A stretch of DNA of 64,000 nt from Flavimobilis sp052324925. GTDB taxonomy: Bacteria > Actinomycetota > Actinomycetes > Actinomycetales > Cellulomonadaceae. Positions 55,301-62,874 of the stretch are shown here, piece after piece (the stretch's first letter is position 1; every line of letters starts with the position of its first letter). The notes beneath the pieces were generated by a model, which was given only the letters and a program-made list of their open reading frames with translations, ran no database searches and had not been told where the DNA came from. The translations under genes and the position numbers were made by a program. The DNA lies in assembly GCA_052324925.1 (NCBI GenBank), contig JBQPRE010000006.1; one strand, written 5' to 3'.

Positions 55301-56448
55301 CGCCGCAGGACGCTGCCCCTGGCCCCCGCGCCTCACGACGTGAGCCCGGCGAGGCCGTGCTCGTCGAGTCTCGCCTGCTCTCGGGGTCGGGCTCCGCGAA
55401 GGAGGTCCGTCACGTCGTCCTCGACGTGGCCGGTTCCCCGCGCGAGGTGAGCTACCGCGCGGGTGACGCGATCGCCGTCCACGCGACGAACGCGTCAGCG
55501 CTCGTCGCTGAGTGGCTCGACGTCACGGGCTGGGACGCGGCAGCGAACGTCACGGTGGCCGGGAGGCATGGAAGCCTCGTCTGGGCGCTCGCCCGCCACG
55601 TCGACCTCACGCGCACGACGTCCGACCTGCTCGCGCTCGTCGCGGAGCGGTCGGGCGACGCGGGGCTCAAGCGACTCGTGCGGCGCGACAACCGTGATGA
55701 CCTCGCCCGATGGCTGTGGTGCCGTCAGCCGGTCGACATTCTGGCGGAGCTCGCGCCGCGCCTCCCACCGGCCGACGTCCTCGCGACGCTGCGGCCGCTC
55801 GCCCCCCGGCAGTACTCGATCTCGTCGACGCCGCTCGTCTCACCGGGCCGCGTCGAGCTGACGATGTCGGTCGTGCGGTACACCTCGCCCGCAGGGGTCG
55901 CGCGTGGCGGCCTGTGCTCGACGTTCCTCGCGGATGCACCGCGCGGGTCGGTCGTTCCGGTGCACGTGCAGCCGACCGCGCACTTCCGGCCCCCCGCACC
56001 GGACACGCGCGCGATCATGGTCGGACCCGGCACGGGTGTCGCCCCGTTCCTCGGGTTCCTCGAGGAGCGGCGGGCGGCCGGTCACACGGCGCCGAGCTGG
56101 CTGTTCTTCGGTGAGCAGCACGAGGCGAGCGACTTCTATCACCGGGAGCGGCTGGGGCAGATGCTCGCCGACGGCACGCTGGCGCGCCTCGACACGGCAT
56201 TCTCGCGGGACCAGCGCACCAAGGTGTACGTCCAGGACCGTCTGCGCGAGCACGGCGCGCGTGTGTGGTCGTGGCTCGAGGGCGGGGCCTCGTTCTTTGT
56301 CTGCGGCGACGCCGCGCGCATGGCACGCGACGTCGATGTCGCGCTGCGCGAGATCGTCGCCGACCACGGGCGCATGTCGCCCGAGGACGCCGCCGCGTAC
56401 GTCAAGCGCCTCATGGCGCAACGACGCTACGTGCGCGACGTCTACTAG
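52327..56448 (+). CDS. nasC: Self-sufficient assimilatory nitrate reductase: Mo-bisMGD catalytic unit fused to flavodoxin/FAD-NADPH reductase
   Basis: A 1373-residue fusion. Residues about 45-800: molybdopterin oxidoreductase with N-terminal [4Fe-4S] Cys49, Cys52, Cys56 and Cys89, NSRLCMASAG with Mo ligand Cys182, and C-terminal guanine-dinucleotide fold (GRVQHQWHTMTKTGRVAKLN). Residues about 805-945: flavodoxin (VVWSSQTGTAEDLAG, TSTFGDGEAPDDG). A Gly/Ser/Pro linker (about 955-1000) leads to a CysJ-like FAD/NAD(P)H reductase (RQYSISSTPL, GPGTGVAPFLGFLEERRA, FVCGDAARMARDV). So electrons from NAD(P)H should pass FAD to FMN to Fe-S to Mo inside one chain and reduce nitrate to nitrite. Such fusions are known in some actinobacteria. 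Ends at a terminator. Confidence 0.93.
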   Translation: MRVASTPVPGALDPGTGAVSEVSTSPTAGLAGVGAAGARPGTDSVRTVCGYCGVGCGIILEVHEDADGTRTPTSSRGDSAHPANRGRLCTKGATTLDVVVAGGRATSALVRPQRDAELAPAPLAHTIELVARRFTEIVAEHGPDAVALYVSGQMSIEAQYLANKFAKGALRTRWIESNSRLCMASAGTGYKLSLGSDAPPGSYDDIDAADLFVVVGANMADCHPILFLRMLDRVKAGARLVVIDPRFTATAAKADIHLAVRPGTDIALLNGLARLVAEAGGLDEEFLAEHTEGRDDLEALLADYPPSEVERLTGIPEEQVRAVADLIVVARGRWVSCWTMGLNQSVHGTWSTNALINLHLLTGAICRPGAGPFSLTGQPNAMGGREMGYMGPGLPGQRSALDAADRAFVERAWDLPAGTIRAESSGRGTVELFERLAEGEVRAAWIICTNPVASMGNRDTVLRGLAAAELVVVQDAFADTDTTRHADVVLPAALWSEADGVMVNSERNLTLARGALQAPGDALADWELIAHLARAMGFTGFDHASSHEVFEELRLFSNPATGYDLRGITYERLREGPVQWPAAPGGPRRNPVRYLNDGVHSPVLTHPDGTRPRLRFATPSGRARLWARPHVPAAELPDDDYPFVLTTGRVQHQWHTMTKTGRVAKLNRLAPAPFVEVNPADAERLGLAAGDSLELTSRRGHAVLPATITDRVPPGCVFAPIHWNDLAGPDLAINAVTNDAVDPLSFQPELKVCAVALTVVPAAVPAARVPAGRALAAPLTPEESQWVDGMIESAFAGDDARAGARPLTVVWSSQTGTAEDLAGHVAARLTAAGHTPRLVGAGTTRRDALPREGDLLIVTSTFGDGEAPDDGVELWESLIDPAARRLEGTRFAVLALGDASFDRFCGHGRRLDHRLAELGAQRLTARADTEAGDDDLVDEWLAQVCAALAAESASARRPGTGASGAGVSGTAAPEAGASGTSPSRPAVSSRSAPQDAAPGPRASRREPGEAVLVESRLLSGSGSAKEVRHVVLDVAGSPREVSYRAGDAIAVHATNASALVAEWLDVTGWDAAANVTVAGRHGSLVWALARHVDLTRTTSDLLALVAERSGDAGLKRLVRRDNRDDLARWLWCRQPVDILAELAPRLPPADVLATLRPLAPRQYSISSTPLVSPGRVELTMSVVRYTSPAGVARGGLCSTFLADAPRGSVVPVHVQPTAHFRPPAPDTRAIMVGPGTGVAPFLGFLEERRAAGHTAPSWLFFGEQHEASDFYHRERLGQMLADGTLARLDTAFSRDQRTKVYVQDRLREHGARVWSWLEGGASFFVCGDAARMARDVDVALREIVADHGRMSPEDAAAYVKRLMAQRRYVRDVY

Positions 56449-56451
56449 ACG

Positions 56452-56492
56452 GCGCCCGCCGGGTCCTGGGGCTCAGACGACCCGGCGGGCGC
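56452..56492. terminator. Terminator after the nitrate reductase gene
   Basis: Perfect 14-bp stem (56452-56465 with 56479-56492), 13-base loop, TT after the second arm, four bases past the stop. It separates narK-nas from nirBD. Confidence 0.85.
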
Positions 56493-56588
56493 TTCCGCCA
56501 CGCCTCGGCGATCCCGCACCCACGGGTCTGCGGGCCCGACCAGGCCGGCGCGCGCTCACACCGCGGCGCACCCGGCTGTGCGGACAAG

Positions 56589-56643
56589 GTTGCGCGAGCG
56601 AAACACACCCGCGCCCGGGCCGGAAACACTGCTCTCCTACCGT
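56589..56643 (+). promoter_or_regulatory. GlnR-like operator and -10 of nirBD
   Basis: GTTGC-N6-GAAAC (56589-56604), 18 bases, GAAAC (56623-56627), ten bases, TACCGT -10 (56638-56643). Every distance equals that before narK. Leader about 35 bases; GGAG before the ATG. The near-exact copy of spacing supports a shared regulator. Confidence 0.72.
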
Positions 56644-56683
56644 CGACGACAGGCATTCGCACCTCGTCGGACGGAGACTTTCC

Positions 56684-59269
56684 ATGACCCGCACACTCGT
56701 CGTCATCGGCGCAGGCATGGTGGCGCAGCGACTCGTCGAGGCCTTGCGCTCCCGCGACACGGCCGGGCAGTGGCGTGTCGTCGTCCTCGGCGAAGAGCCC
56801 CGGCGCCCTTACGACCGGGTCGCGCTCACGAGCTACTTCTCCGCCCGTGACCCCGAGGACCTTGCGCTCGGCGACCCCACCCTGTGGGAGGACCCCCTCG
56901 TCACGTTCCGCAAGGACGACGCGGTCGTGACGATCGACCGCGAGGCACGCACGGTGCAGACCGCACGCGGGCACACCGAGCATTACGACCACCTCGTGCT
57001 CGCGACCGGCTCGTCCGCGTGGGTTCCGCCCATCAAGGGCGCAGACCTTCCGGGAGTCTTCGTCTACCGCACGCTCGACGACGTCGCTGCGCTGCGCGGC
57101 TACGTCGAGGAGCTGCGTCTCACGCGGTCCGTCGTGCGTGGGGCGGTCCTCGGCGGCGGACTCCTCGGCCTTGAGGCGGCGGGAGCGCTGCGCGCCCTGG
57201 GAGCGCAGGCGACGGTCCTCCAGGTGGGCACGCACCTCATGTCCGCTCAGATCGACCTGGGCGGCGGCGAAGCGCTGCGACGCCTCATCAACGGCCTCGG
57301 CATCGGCGTGCGGCTCGACGCGATGACGACGCGCGCGCGGCCGCACCGCAGAGGCGGTGTCGGGCGGCTCGAGCTGGCCGACGGTGCACGAGTCGACGCG
57401 GACGTCGTCGTCGTGGCGGCGGGCGTCCGCCCACGTGACGAGCTCGCGCGAGCGGCCGAGCTGGAGATCGGTGAGCGCGGCGGCGTCGTCGTCGACGACG
57501 CGTGCCGGACATCGGACCCCGCGATCTCGGCGATCGGCGAGGTCGCGTCCATCCAGGGCGCATGCATCGGCCTCGTCGCTCCCGGCTATGCCATGGCGGA
57601 GGTTGCGGTCGACCGGCTCCTCGGGGGCGCGGCGCTTTTCCCGGGGGCGGACACCGCGACGAAGCTTAAGCTGTCAGGCGTCGACGTCGCGAGCTTCGGG
57701 GACCCGTTCGCGCTGACCCCGGGCGCGCTCGAGGTGGTGTGGGCAGACCCGGTCGCGGGCGTCTACAAGAAGCTCGTCGTCTCCGACGATGCGCGCACGT
57801 TGCTCGGCGGAGTCTTCGTCGGCGACGCCTCGGCGTACGCGACACTGCGGCCCCAGCTGGGCCGCGAACTCCCGGGCGACCCGTCCGCGTACCTGCTCCC
57901 CGAGGGCGGGGGCGGCGCACCCGAGCTCGAGGTCCCTGACGATGCATCGGTGTGCTCGTGCAACAACGTCACGGCAGGCACGATTCGCGAGGCGGTCGCT
58001 GAGCGCGGCTGCACGGACCTCGGCGAGGTCAAGGCCTGCACCAAGGCCGGCACGTCGTGCGGCTCGTGCCTTCCACTCGTCAAGAAGATCGTGGGGACCG
58101 AGCTCGCGAAGCAGGGCGTCGTCGTCTCGACCGCGCTGTGCGAACACTTTGAGCTCTCGCGCGCCCAGCTCTACGACGCGATCCTCGTCTCGGGCGTCAC
58201 GTCATTCACGGACGTCGTCGCCCGGTTTGGGTCCGACGCGGGTGCGCGCGGCTGCGACATCTGCCGCCCCGTGGTGGCGTCAATCCTCTCGACGACGGCA
58301 CCCGGGCACGTCCTTGAGGGCGAGCGCGCCGCACTTCAGGACACGAACGACCATGTCATGGCGAACCTCCAGAAGGACGGCTCGTACTCGGTCGTGCCGC
58401 GCATGCCGGGTGGGGAGGTGACGCCCGAAGGCCTCATCGCGGTCGGCGAGATCGCCCGCGACTACGGCCTGTACACGAAGGTCACGGGCGGTCAGCGCAT
58501 CGACTTGTTCGGTGCACGCCTCGACCAGCTCCCCGCGGTCTGGCAGCGCCTGGTCGACGCGGGCTTCGAGTCGGGGCACGCGTACGGCAAGTCGCTGCGC
58601 ACCGTGAAGTCGTGCGTCGGCTCGACGTGGTGCCGCTTCGGCGTGCAGGACTCGGTGGGTCTCGCGGTCATGCTCGAGCTCCGCTACCGGGGCCTGCGTT
58701 CGCCTCACAAGATCAAGCTCGGGGTCTCGGGCTGCGCGCGGGAGTGTGCGGAGGCGCGTGGCAAGGACGTCGGCGTCATCGCGACGGACAAGGGCTGGAA
58801 CGTGTACGTCGGCGGCAACGGCGGCTTCACGCCGCGGCACGCGCGGCTGCTCGCGGAGGATCTCGACACCGAGACGCTCGTGCAGACGATCGACCGCTTC
58901 CTTCTCTACTACGTGCGCACGGCTGACCGGCTGCAACGCACGGCGCCGTGGGTGGACGAGGTCGAGGGCGGGCTCGACGGCGTGCGCGCGGTCGTCCTCG
59001 AGGACTCGCTCGGCATCTGCGCGGATCTTGACGCGCAGATGGCCCAGCACGTCGCGTCCTACGAGGACGAGTGGGCTGCGACGCTCGCCGACCCGGAGAA
59101 GCTGCGTCGCTTCGCGTCCTTCGTCAACGCTCCCCAGACTCCGGACCCTTCGCTCGCGTACGTCCCCGAGCGCGGGCAGGTCCGGCCCGCAACAGCCGCC
59201 GAAGTCGCGGCGGCTCGCCGCGGCGAGCCTGTGCTCGTCGCCGGTTCCACCTTGGAGGTTCGCTCATGA
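56684..59269 (+). CDS. nirB: Assimilatory nitrite reductase, large subunit NirB
   Basis: An 861-residue enzyme that reduces nitrite to ammonium with NAD(P)H. FAD/NAD domain (1 to about 410: VVIGAGMVAQRL, AVLGGGLLGLEAAGAL), BFD-like [2Fe-2S] domain with SVCSCNNVTAGTIREAV and GTSCGSCLPLV (about 420-485), a second Cys region (GCDICRPVV near 527), then the siroheme/[4Fe-4S] part with CVGSTWCRFG and GVSGCARECAEA (about 645-690). Length is normal. The ATG at 56684 follows GGAGACTTTCC. Four-base overlap with nirD. Confidence 0.96.
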   Translation: MTRTLVVIGAGMVAQRLVEALRSRDTAGQWRVVVLGEEPRRPYDRVALTSYFSARDPEDLALGDPTLWEDPLVTFRKDDAVVTIDREARTVQTARGHTEHYDHLVLATGSSAWVPPIKGADLPGVFVYRTLDDVAALRGYVEELRLTRSVVRGAVLGGGLLGLEAAGALRALGAQATVLQVGTHLMSAQIDLGGGEALRRLINGLGIGVRLDAMTTRARPHRRGGVGRLELADGARVDADVVVVAAGVRPRDELARAAELEIGERGGVVVDDACRTSDPAISAIGEVASIQGACIGLVAPGYAMAEVAVDRLLGGAALFPGADTATKLKLSGVDVASFGDPFALTPGALEVVWADPVAGVYKKLVVSDDARTLLGGVFVGDASAYATLRPQLGRELPGDPSAYLLPEGGGGAPELEVPDDASVCSCNNVTAGTIREAVAERGCTDLGEVKACTKAGTSCGSCLPLVKKIVGTELAKQGVVVSTALCEHFELSRAQLYDAILVSGVTSFTDVVARFGSDAGARGCDICRPVVASILSTTAPGHVLEGERAALQDTNDHVMANLQKDGSYSVVPRMPGGEVTPEGLIAVGEIARDYGLYTKVTGGQRIDLFGARLDQLPAVWQRLVDAGFESGHAYGKSLRTVKSCVGSTWCRFGVQDSVGLAVMLELRYRGLRSPHKIKLGVSGCARECAEARGKDVGVIATDKGWNVYVGGNGGFTPRHARLLAEDLDTETLVQTIDRFLLYYVRTADRLQRTAPWVDEVEGGLDGVRAVVLEDSLGICADLDAQMAQHVASYEDEWAATLADPEKLRRFASFVNAPQTPDPSLAYVPERGQVRPATAAEVAAARRGEPVLVAGSTLEVRS

Positions 59270-59649
59270 CACTCTCGATGCTCTCGGTCACGTGGGTGCC
59301 GGTGTGCACGCTCGACGATCTGGCTCCCGAGCGCGGCGCGGCCGCGCTCGTCGCGGGTGACCAGGTTGCGCTCGTGCGGCTCGTCGACGGGTCCGTCGCG
59401 GCGGTCCAGCAGCTCGACCCGTTCTGCGGTTCGCACGTGCTCGCGCGCGGGATCGTCGGCTCGCGGCTCGTCGAGGGCACGCGCGTCCCGACGCTTGCCT
59501 CCCCCATGTACAAGCAGGTCTTCGACCTCCGCACGGGTGTGTGTCTCGACCCCGTCGGGCGGGTGCCCCTCGACGGGCAGGGACCGGACCTGCGCACGTG
59601 GCCGGTGCGCGTCGTCGCGGGCGTCGTCGAGGTCGGGACGACCGCGTGA
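59266..59649 (+). CDS. nirD: Assimilatory nitrite reductase, small subunit NirD
   Basis: A 127-residue Rieske-like-fold subunit. WVPVCTLDDLAPERGAAALV, LDPFCGSHVLARGIVGSR and LASPMYKQVFDLRTGVCLDP match NirD. The Rieske cluster Cys/His pairs are not conserved, as usual for NirD, which stabilises NirB without holding a cluster. Begins with ATGA inside the nirB stop. Confidence 0.94.
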   Translation: MTLSMLSVTWVPVCTLDDLAPERGAAALVAGDQVALVRLVDGSVAAVQQLDPFCGSHVLARGIVGSRLVEGTRVPTLASPMYKQVFDLRTGVCLDPVGRVPLDGQGPDLRTWPVRVVAGVVEVGTTA

Positions 59650-59683
59650 GCGGACACGTCGGCGCTGCGCGTCGCCCGGCCGT

Positions 59684-59689
59684 CACAAT
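59684..59689 (+). promoter_or_regulatory. Putative leaderless -10 of the NnaR-like gene
   Basis: CACAAT, six bases, then the GTG at 59696. No ribosome site, so this gene may be transcribed separately from nirBD. Confidence 0.45.
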
Positions 59690-59695
59690 GGTCTC

Positions 59696-60832
59696 GTGAC
59701 CATCACTGCCGGGGGCGCTGCCGCGCACATCGACCAGACCCTCGCGGGCTGCGTCGTTCTCGTCACGGCGGAGCGTCGCAAGAACGAGCTCGAGGCTGCG
59801 CTTGCGCGCCGGGGTGCGTCGGTGCGGCATGCGGCTGCGCTCGGCATGGTTCCGAACGTCGACGACGAGGCCCTTCTCGCGGCGACCCGCGACCTTGTCG
59901 CCGATCCGCCGGACACGGTCGTCGTGACGACAGGTATCGGCCTGCGCGGGTGGATCGAGGCCGCGGACGCGGCGGGGCTCGCCGACGAGCTCGTCGAGGC
60001 TCTGCGCGGCGCACGGATCGTTGCGCGCGGCCCTAAGGCGCGCGGTGCGATCCAGGCGGCCGGGCTCGTTCCCGACTGGGTTGCCGAGTCCGAGACGAGC
60101 GCTGAGGTCGCGCAGCATCTGCTTGACGAGGGGGTCGCGGGCCGCAACATCGCTGTGCAGCATCACGGTGCGGGCTCCGACGGTCTGGACGAGGCGTTTC
60201 GCGTGGCGGGTGCGCGTGTGCGGTCGCTCGTCGTCTACCGGTGGGGCCCGCCGCCCGATCCGGAGGCGGTCACAGCATCCGTGCGCGCGGTTGCGGCGGG
60301 CGAGATCGACGCGGTGACGTTCACGTCCGCGCCGGGCGCGTCCGCGTGGCTTGCTGCGGCCGAGGACGCGGGGGTGCTGGACGCGGTCGTCGCGCGCTGC
60401 GCAGCCGGAAGCGTCGTCATGGCTGCTGTCGGGCCCGTCACTGCGGCCCCGCTCCTGGAGCGCGGGATGACGCCGATCGTGCCCGATCGTGGTCGGCTGG
60501 GGTCGCTCGTGCGGCTCGTCGTCAGCCACTACGCGGAGCTGGAGTCGCTCGCGACGGTCGCGGGTCCGCTTCGCGTGCACCGGGGTTCGGCCGTGCTCGA
60601 CGGTCGGGTGCTGCCGCTCACGCCTGCGGGACTTGAGGTTCTGCGGGTTCTCGCGCAGGCTCGCGGGGGTGTCGTCACGCGTGACCAGGTGCTCGACGCG
60701 CTTCCGGGCGAGTCCCGCGACCCGCATGCTGCGGAGGTCGCGATCGCGCGGCTGCGTGAGGCGTCGGGGTCGCGCGCGCTCGTGGCGACCGTCGTCAAGA
60801 GGGGCTATCGCCTCGCGCTGGAGGATTCATGA
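59696..60832 (+). CDS. nnaR: HemD-domain regulator with C-terminal winged helix (NnaR-like)
   Basis: A 378-residue protein. The N-terminal 265 residues are a uroporphyrinogen-III-synthase fold (VVLVTAERRKNELEAALARR, IAVQHHGAGSDGLDEAF, AVTFTSAPGASAWLA). The C-terminus (about 285-378) is an OmpR-type winged helix: LPLTPAGLEVLRVLAQARGG, VTRDQVLDALPG, and ALVATVVKRGYRLAL. This is the architecture of NnaR, which in Streptomyces and Mycobacterium smegmatis is required with GlnR for nitrate and nitrite assimilation. Its place directly after nirBD and before a chelatase fits that role. Whether the HemD part keeps enzyme activity is unknown. It overlaps the next gene by four bases. Confidence 0.88.
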   Translation: MTITAGGAAAHIDQTLAGCVVLVTAERRKNELEAALARRGASVRHAAALGMVPNVDDEALLAATRDLVADPPDTVVVTTGIGLRGWIEAADAAGLADELVEALRGARIVARGPKARGAIQAAGLVPDWVAESETSAEVAQHLLDEGVAGRNIAVQHHGAGSDGLDEAFRVAGARVRSLVVYRWGPPPDPEAVTASVRAVAAGEIDAVTFTSAPGASAWLAAAEDAGVLDAVVARCAAGSVVMAAVGPVTAAPLLERGMTPIVPDRGRLGSLVRLVVSHYAELESLATVAGPLRVHRGSAVLDGRVLPLTPAGLEVLRVLAQARGGVVTRDQVLDALPGESRDPHAAEVAIARLREASGSRALVATVVKRGYRLALEDS

Positions 60833-61635
60833 CCGGTCTGGCCCCTGTGCTCGTCGGGTGCTCGCACGGAACCGCGAACCTTGCGGGTCGCGCGGCGATC
60901 ACCTCGATCCTCGACGACGTGCGCCGGCTGCGGCCGGACCTTGACGTGCGCGAGGCGTTCGTCGACGTGCAGCAGCCCGAGGTTACTGACGTCGTGCATG
61001 GCGCGCTCGCGGAGGCGGGCCGTGCGGTTGTCGTGCCGCTCCTGCTTTCAGTGGGCTTTCACGTCAAGGTTGATGTGGCAGCGGCGGTCGAGCCTGCCGG
61101 CGCCGCGGCCTCCGGTCCGCTCGGGCCTGACGCGGTTCTCGTGGAGATCCTTGTCGACCGGTTGCGCGAGGCCGGCCTGAGGGACGACGACGCTCTCGTG
61201 CTCGCGGCCGCAGGCTCGTCGGACCCGGCGGCGGCCGAGGCGGTTGCCGAGGTCGCGGCCGGGCTCGCGGCGGCGTTAGGCCGGGAGGTCGGTGCGCCGT
61301 CGGCGGCGGGTGTGCCGAACGCCAGCTCGACGGGAGCCTGCTCGTCGGGCGCGTCGCCGGGCGGTCTGCTCGTCGGCTTCGGCGCGGGCGCCGAGCCACG
61401 CGTCCCAGCGGCCGTTGCCGAGGCGCGCGCGTCGGGCCGCCGCGTCGTCATCGCGTCGTACCTGCTCGCGCCCGGCTACTTCCACGACCGCGTGCTCGAG
61501 GCCGGGGCGGACGTCGTCGCGGCGCCGCTCGCACCGGACGAGCGCCTCGCGGAGCTCACGCTCCGCCGCTACGCCGAGGCGGGCCGGACGCCCCCGCCCC
61601 CACGTCGTGGTCGCGCGTCTCTGCCGACAGGCTGA
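60829..61635 (+). CDS. Sirohydrochlorin chelatase (SirB/CbiX type)
   Basis: A 268-residue class II chelatase with two related halves. Half one has LVGCSHGTANLAG with the metal His and VPLLLSVGFHVKVDV with the second His; half two has AAAGSSDPAAAEAV and YLLAPGYFHDRVLEAGAD. It should insert iron into sirohydrochlorin to make siroheme, the cofactor of NirB. Ser/Ala/Gly-rich insert near residues 155-180. The ATG overlaps the NnaR-like stop (ATGA). Siroheme also needs a uroporphyrinogen-III methyltransferase, not present here. Confidence 0.88.
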   Translation: MTGLAPVLVGCSHGTANLAGRAAITSILDDVRRLRPDLDVREAFVDVQQPEVTDVVHGALAEAGRAVVVPLLLSVGFHVKVDVAAAVEPAGAAASGPLGPDAVLVEILVDRLREAGLRDDDALVLAAAGSSDPAAAEAVAEVAAGLAAALGREVGAPSAAGVPNASSTGACSSGASPGGLLVGFGAGAEPRVPAAVAEARASGRRVVIASYLLAPGYFHDRVLEAGADVVAAPLAPDERLAELTLRRYAEAGRTPPPPRRGRASLPTG

Positions 61636-61736
61636 CGCGTTCCTCCTCCGGGCGGGGAGGCGCCACGCTGTCAGTCAGTGCGGCAGCGGACCGCCGGTCG
61701 CTTCCTCAAGCGTGAACTCGGTCAATTCGCAGCGCG

Positions 61737-61761
61737 GCCGGGCTCGCCTTCGACGCCCGGC
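61737..61761. terminator. Weak hairpin between the chelatase and the unknown gene
   Basis: GCCGGGC/GCCCGGC seven-base stem with an 11-base loop, in the convergent gap. Short; modest support. Confidence 0.4.
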
Positions 61762-61804
61762 TGGCGCGTCGGGCGCGCGCCGTCGCCGACCGGCCGGAGC
61801 GCGC

Positions 61805-62872
61805 CTAGAGGTCGTCCGGGTGGACGGGGAGGGCTGCCGCGTCCGTGACGATCCCTCCGACGGCGTCGTGGAGGACGCGCGTGAGCTGGCCCATGCGCTC
61901 CGCGGCACGGGAGCGCGCGATCCGGTGCCCGGGTGTGGGCATCGCTTCGAGCAGCTCGGCGTCGTCGAGCGGGAACCAGCGCACGCGGTAGGCGACGGCG
62001 CCATCGGCGGCCCATGCGTTGCGGCGCACGGACGGCGGGAGCTCGTCCTCGCCACCGATCTCGACGGCGATGAGGCCGTCGTCGCCAAGGTCGAGGTGAA
62101 GCGCGTATCCGGTGCGTTGCTCGGGTGCGGTGAGGTTGCCGATGTCGAAGGCGTCCGCCTCGTCGTGCAGCGCGGTGCGCTCGGTGTCCTCGAGGACGGA
62201 GATGGCGGGGCCGATCGTGCGCAGCTCGGGCGGCGGGCCGCCCCAGTCCGTCCCGTCGGGCGCGTACACGACGCGCGCGTCGAGGCTGCGGAGGGTCGCG
62301 AGCGCGGCCTCGGGGTCGAGCCACACGTCCGAGTAGACCGCGAGGTCGACGTGGGCGTCGGGGTCGGGCGTCAGCGTCACGGGCCCCGCGTCGGTCGCGA
62401 GGACGAGCGTGCCGCGCAGGCGTCGGGCGACGTCAACGAGCCACGCGACGATGCGCCCCTCTTCACGCATCGGCAGGCCGGCGTCAAAGACTCGGGCGAG
62501 GCCGTCGGGATCGCTTGATCCCGCGAGCGCGCGTTCGCCGCGTTCACGCGGCACGCAGATGTCGACGACGTGGGCGGTTCCGGGTGCGCGCAGGCCTGCT
62601 CCGGGGCCGTAGGGCCCGGCGAGCGTCGTGTGACGCGAAAGCTCGATGACGCCGGGCGTGACGGCGCCGACGGGGCCGGGTGGCGTCGCGAGGCGTGCCG
62701 AGGCGAACCGGCAGGCGGCGAGCTCGGCGAGCTCGAGGAGGTCGTCGCGCGCAATCTCGCCGCCGTCGGCGGCACCGCCGAGGACGAGCATGTGGCGCAC
62801 GCGCCGCTGGCGGCCGGCTCCGCTGTGCAGTGCGTCGTCGGGCTCGGCGGGGAGCGGCTCGAGGGCCGGCAT
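61805..62872 (-). CDS. Conserved protein of unknown function, coupled to dcd
   Basis: A 355-residue soluble protein that I do not recognise. There is no signal peptide, membrane segment or known catalytic motif. The first quarter reads as a helical part (IARDDLLELAELAACRFASA), followed by a mixed alpha/beta part with THDIxVP-like AHVVDICVPRERGERALAG and an Asp-rich stretch (VTLTPDPDAHVDLAVYSDVW). The last third contains HLDLGDDGLIAVEIGGEDEL. Trp, Tyr and Asp are spread evenly, so it is likely a folded protein and real gene. It starts two bases after the dcd stop, hence probably one transcript with dcd. Confidence 0.75.
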   Translation of the reverse strand: MPALEPLPAEPDDALHSGAGRQRRVRHMLVLGGAADGGEIARDDLLELAELAACRFASARLATPPGPVGAVTPGVIELSRHTTLAGPYGPGAGLRAPGTAHVVDICVPRERGERALAGSSDPDGLARVFDAGLPMREEGRIVAWLVDVARRLRGTLVLATDAGPVTLTPDPDAHVDLAVYSDVWLDPEAALATLRSLDARVVYAPDGTDWGGPPPELRTIGPAISVLEDTERTALHDEADAFDIGNLTAPEQRTGYALHLDLGDDGLIAVEIGGEDELPPSVRRNAWAADGAVAYRVRWFPLDDAELLEAMPTPGHRIARSRAAERMGQLTRVLHDAVGGIVTDAAALPVHPDDL

Positions 62873-62874
62873 GC

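Noticed and set aside
59266..59649. NirD as a true Rieske [2Fe-2S] protein
   Set aside because: The paired Cys-x-His and Cys-x2-His ligands are absent, as is usual for NirD.
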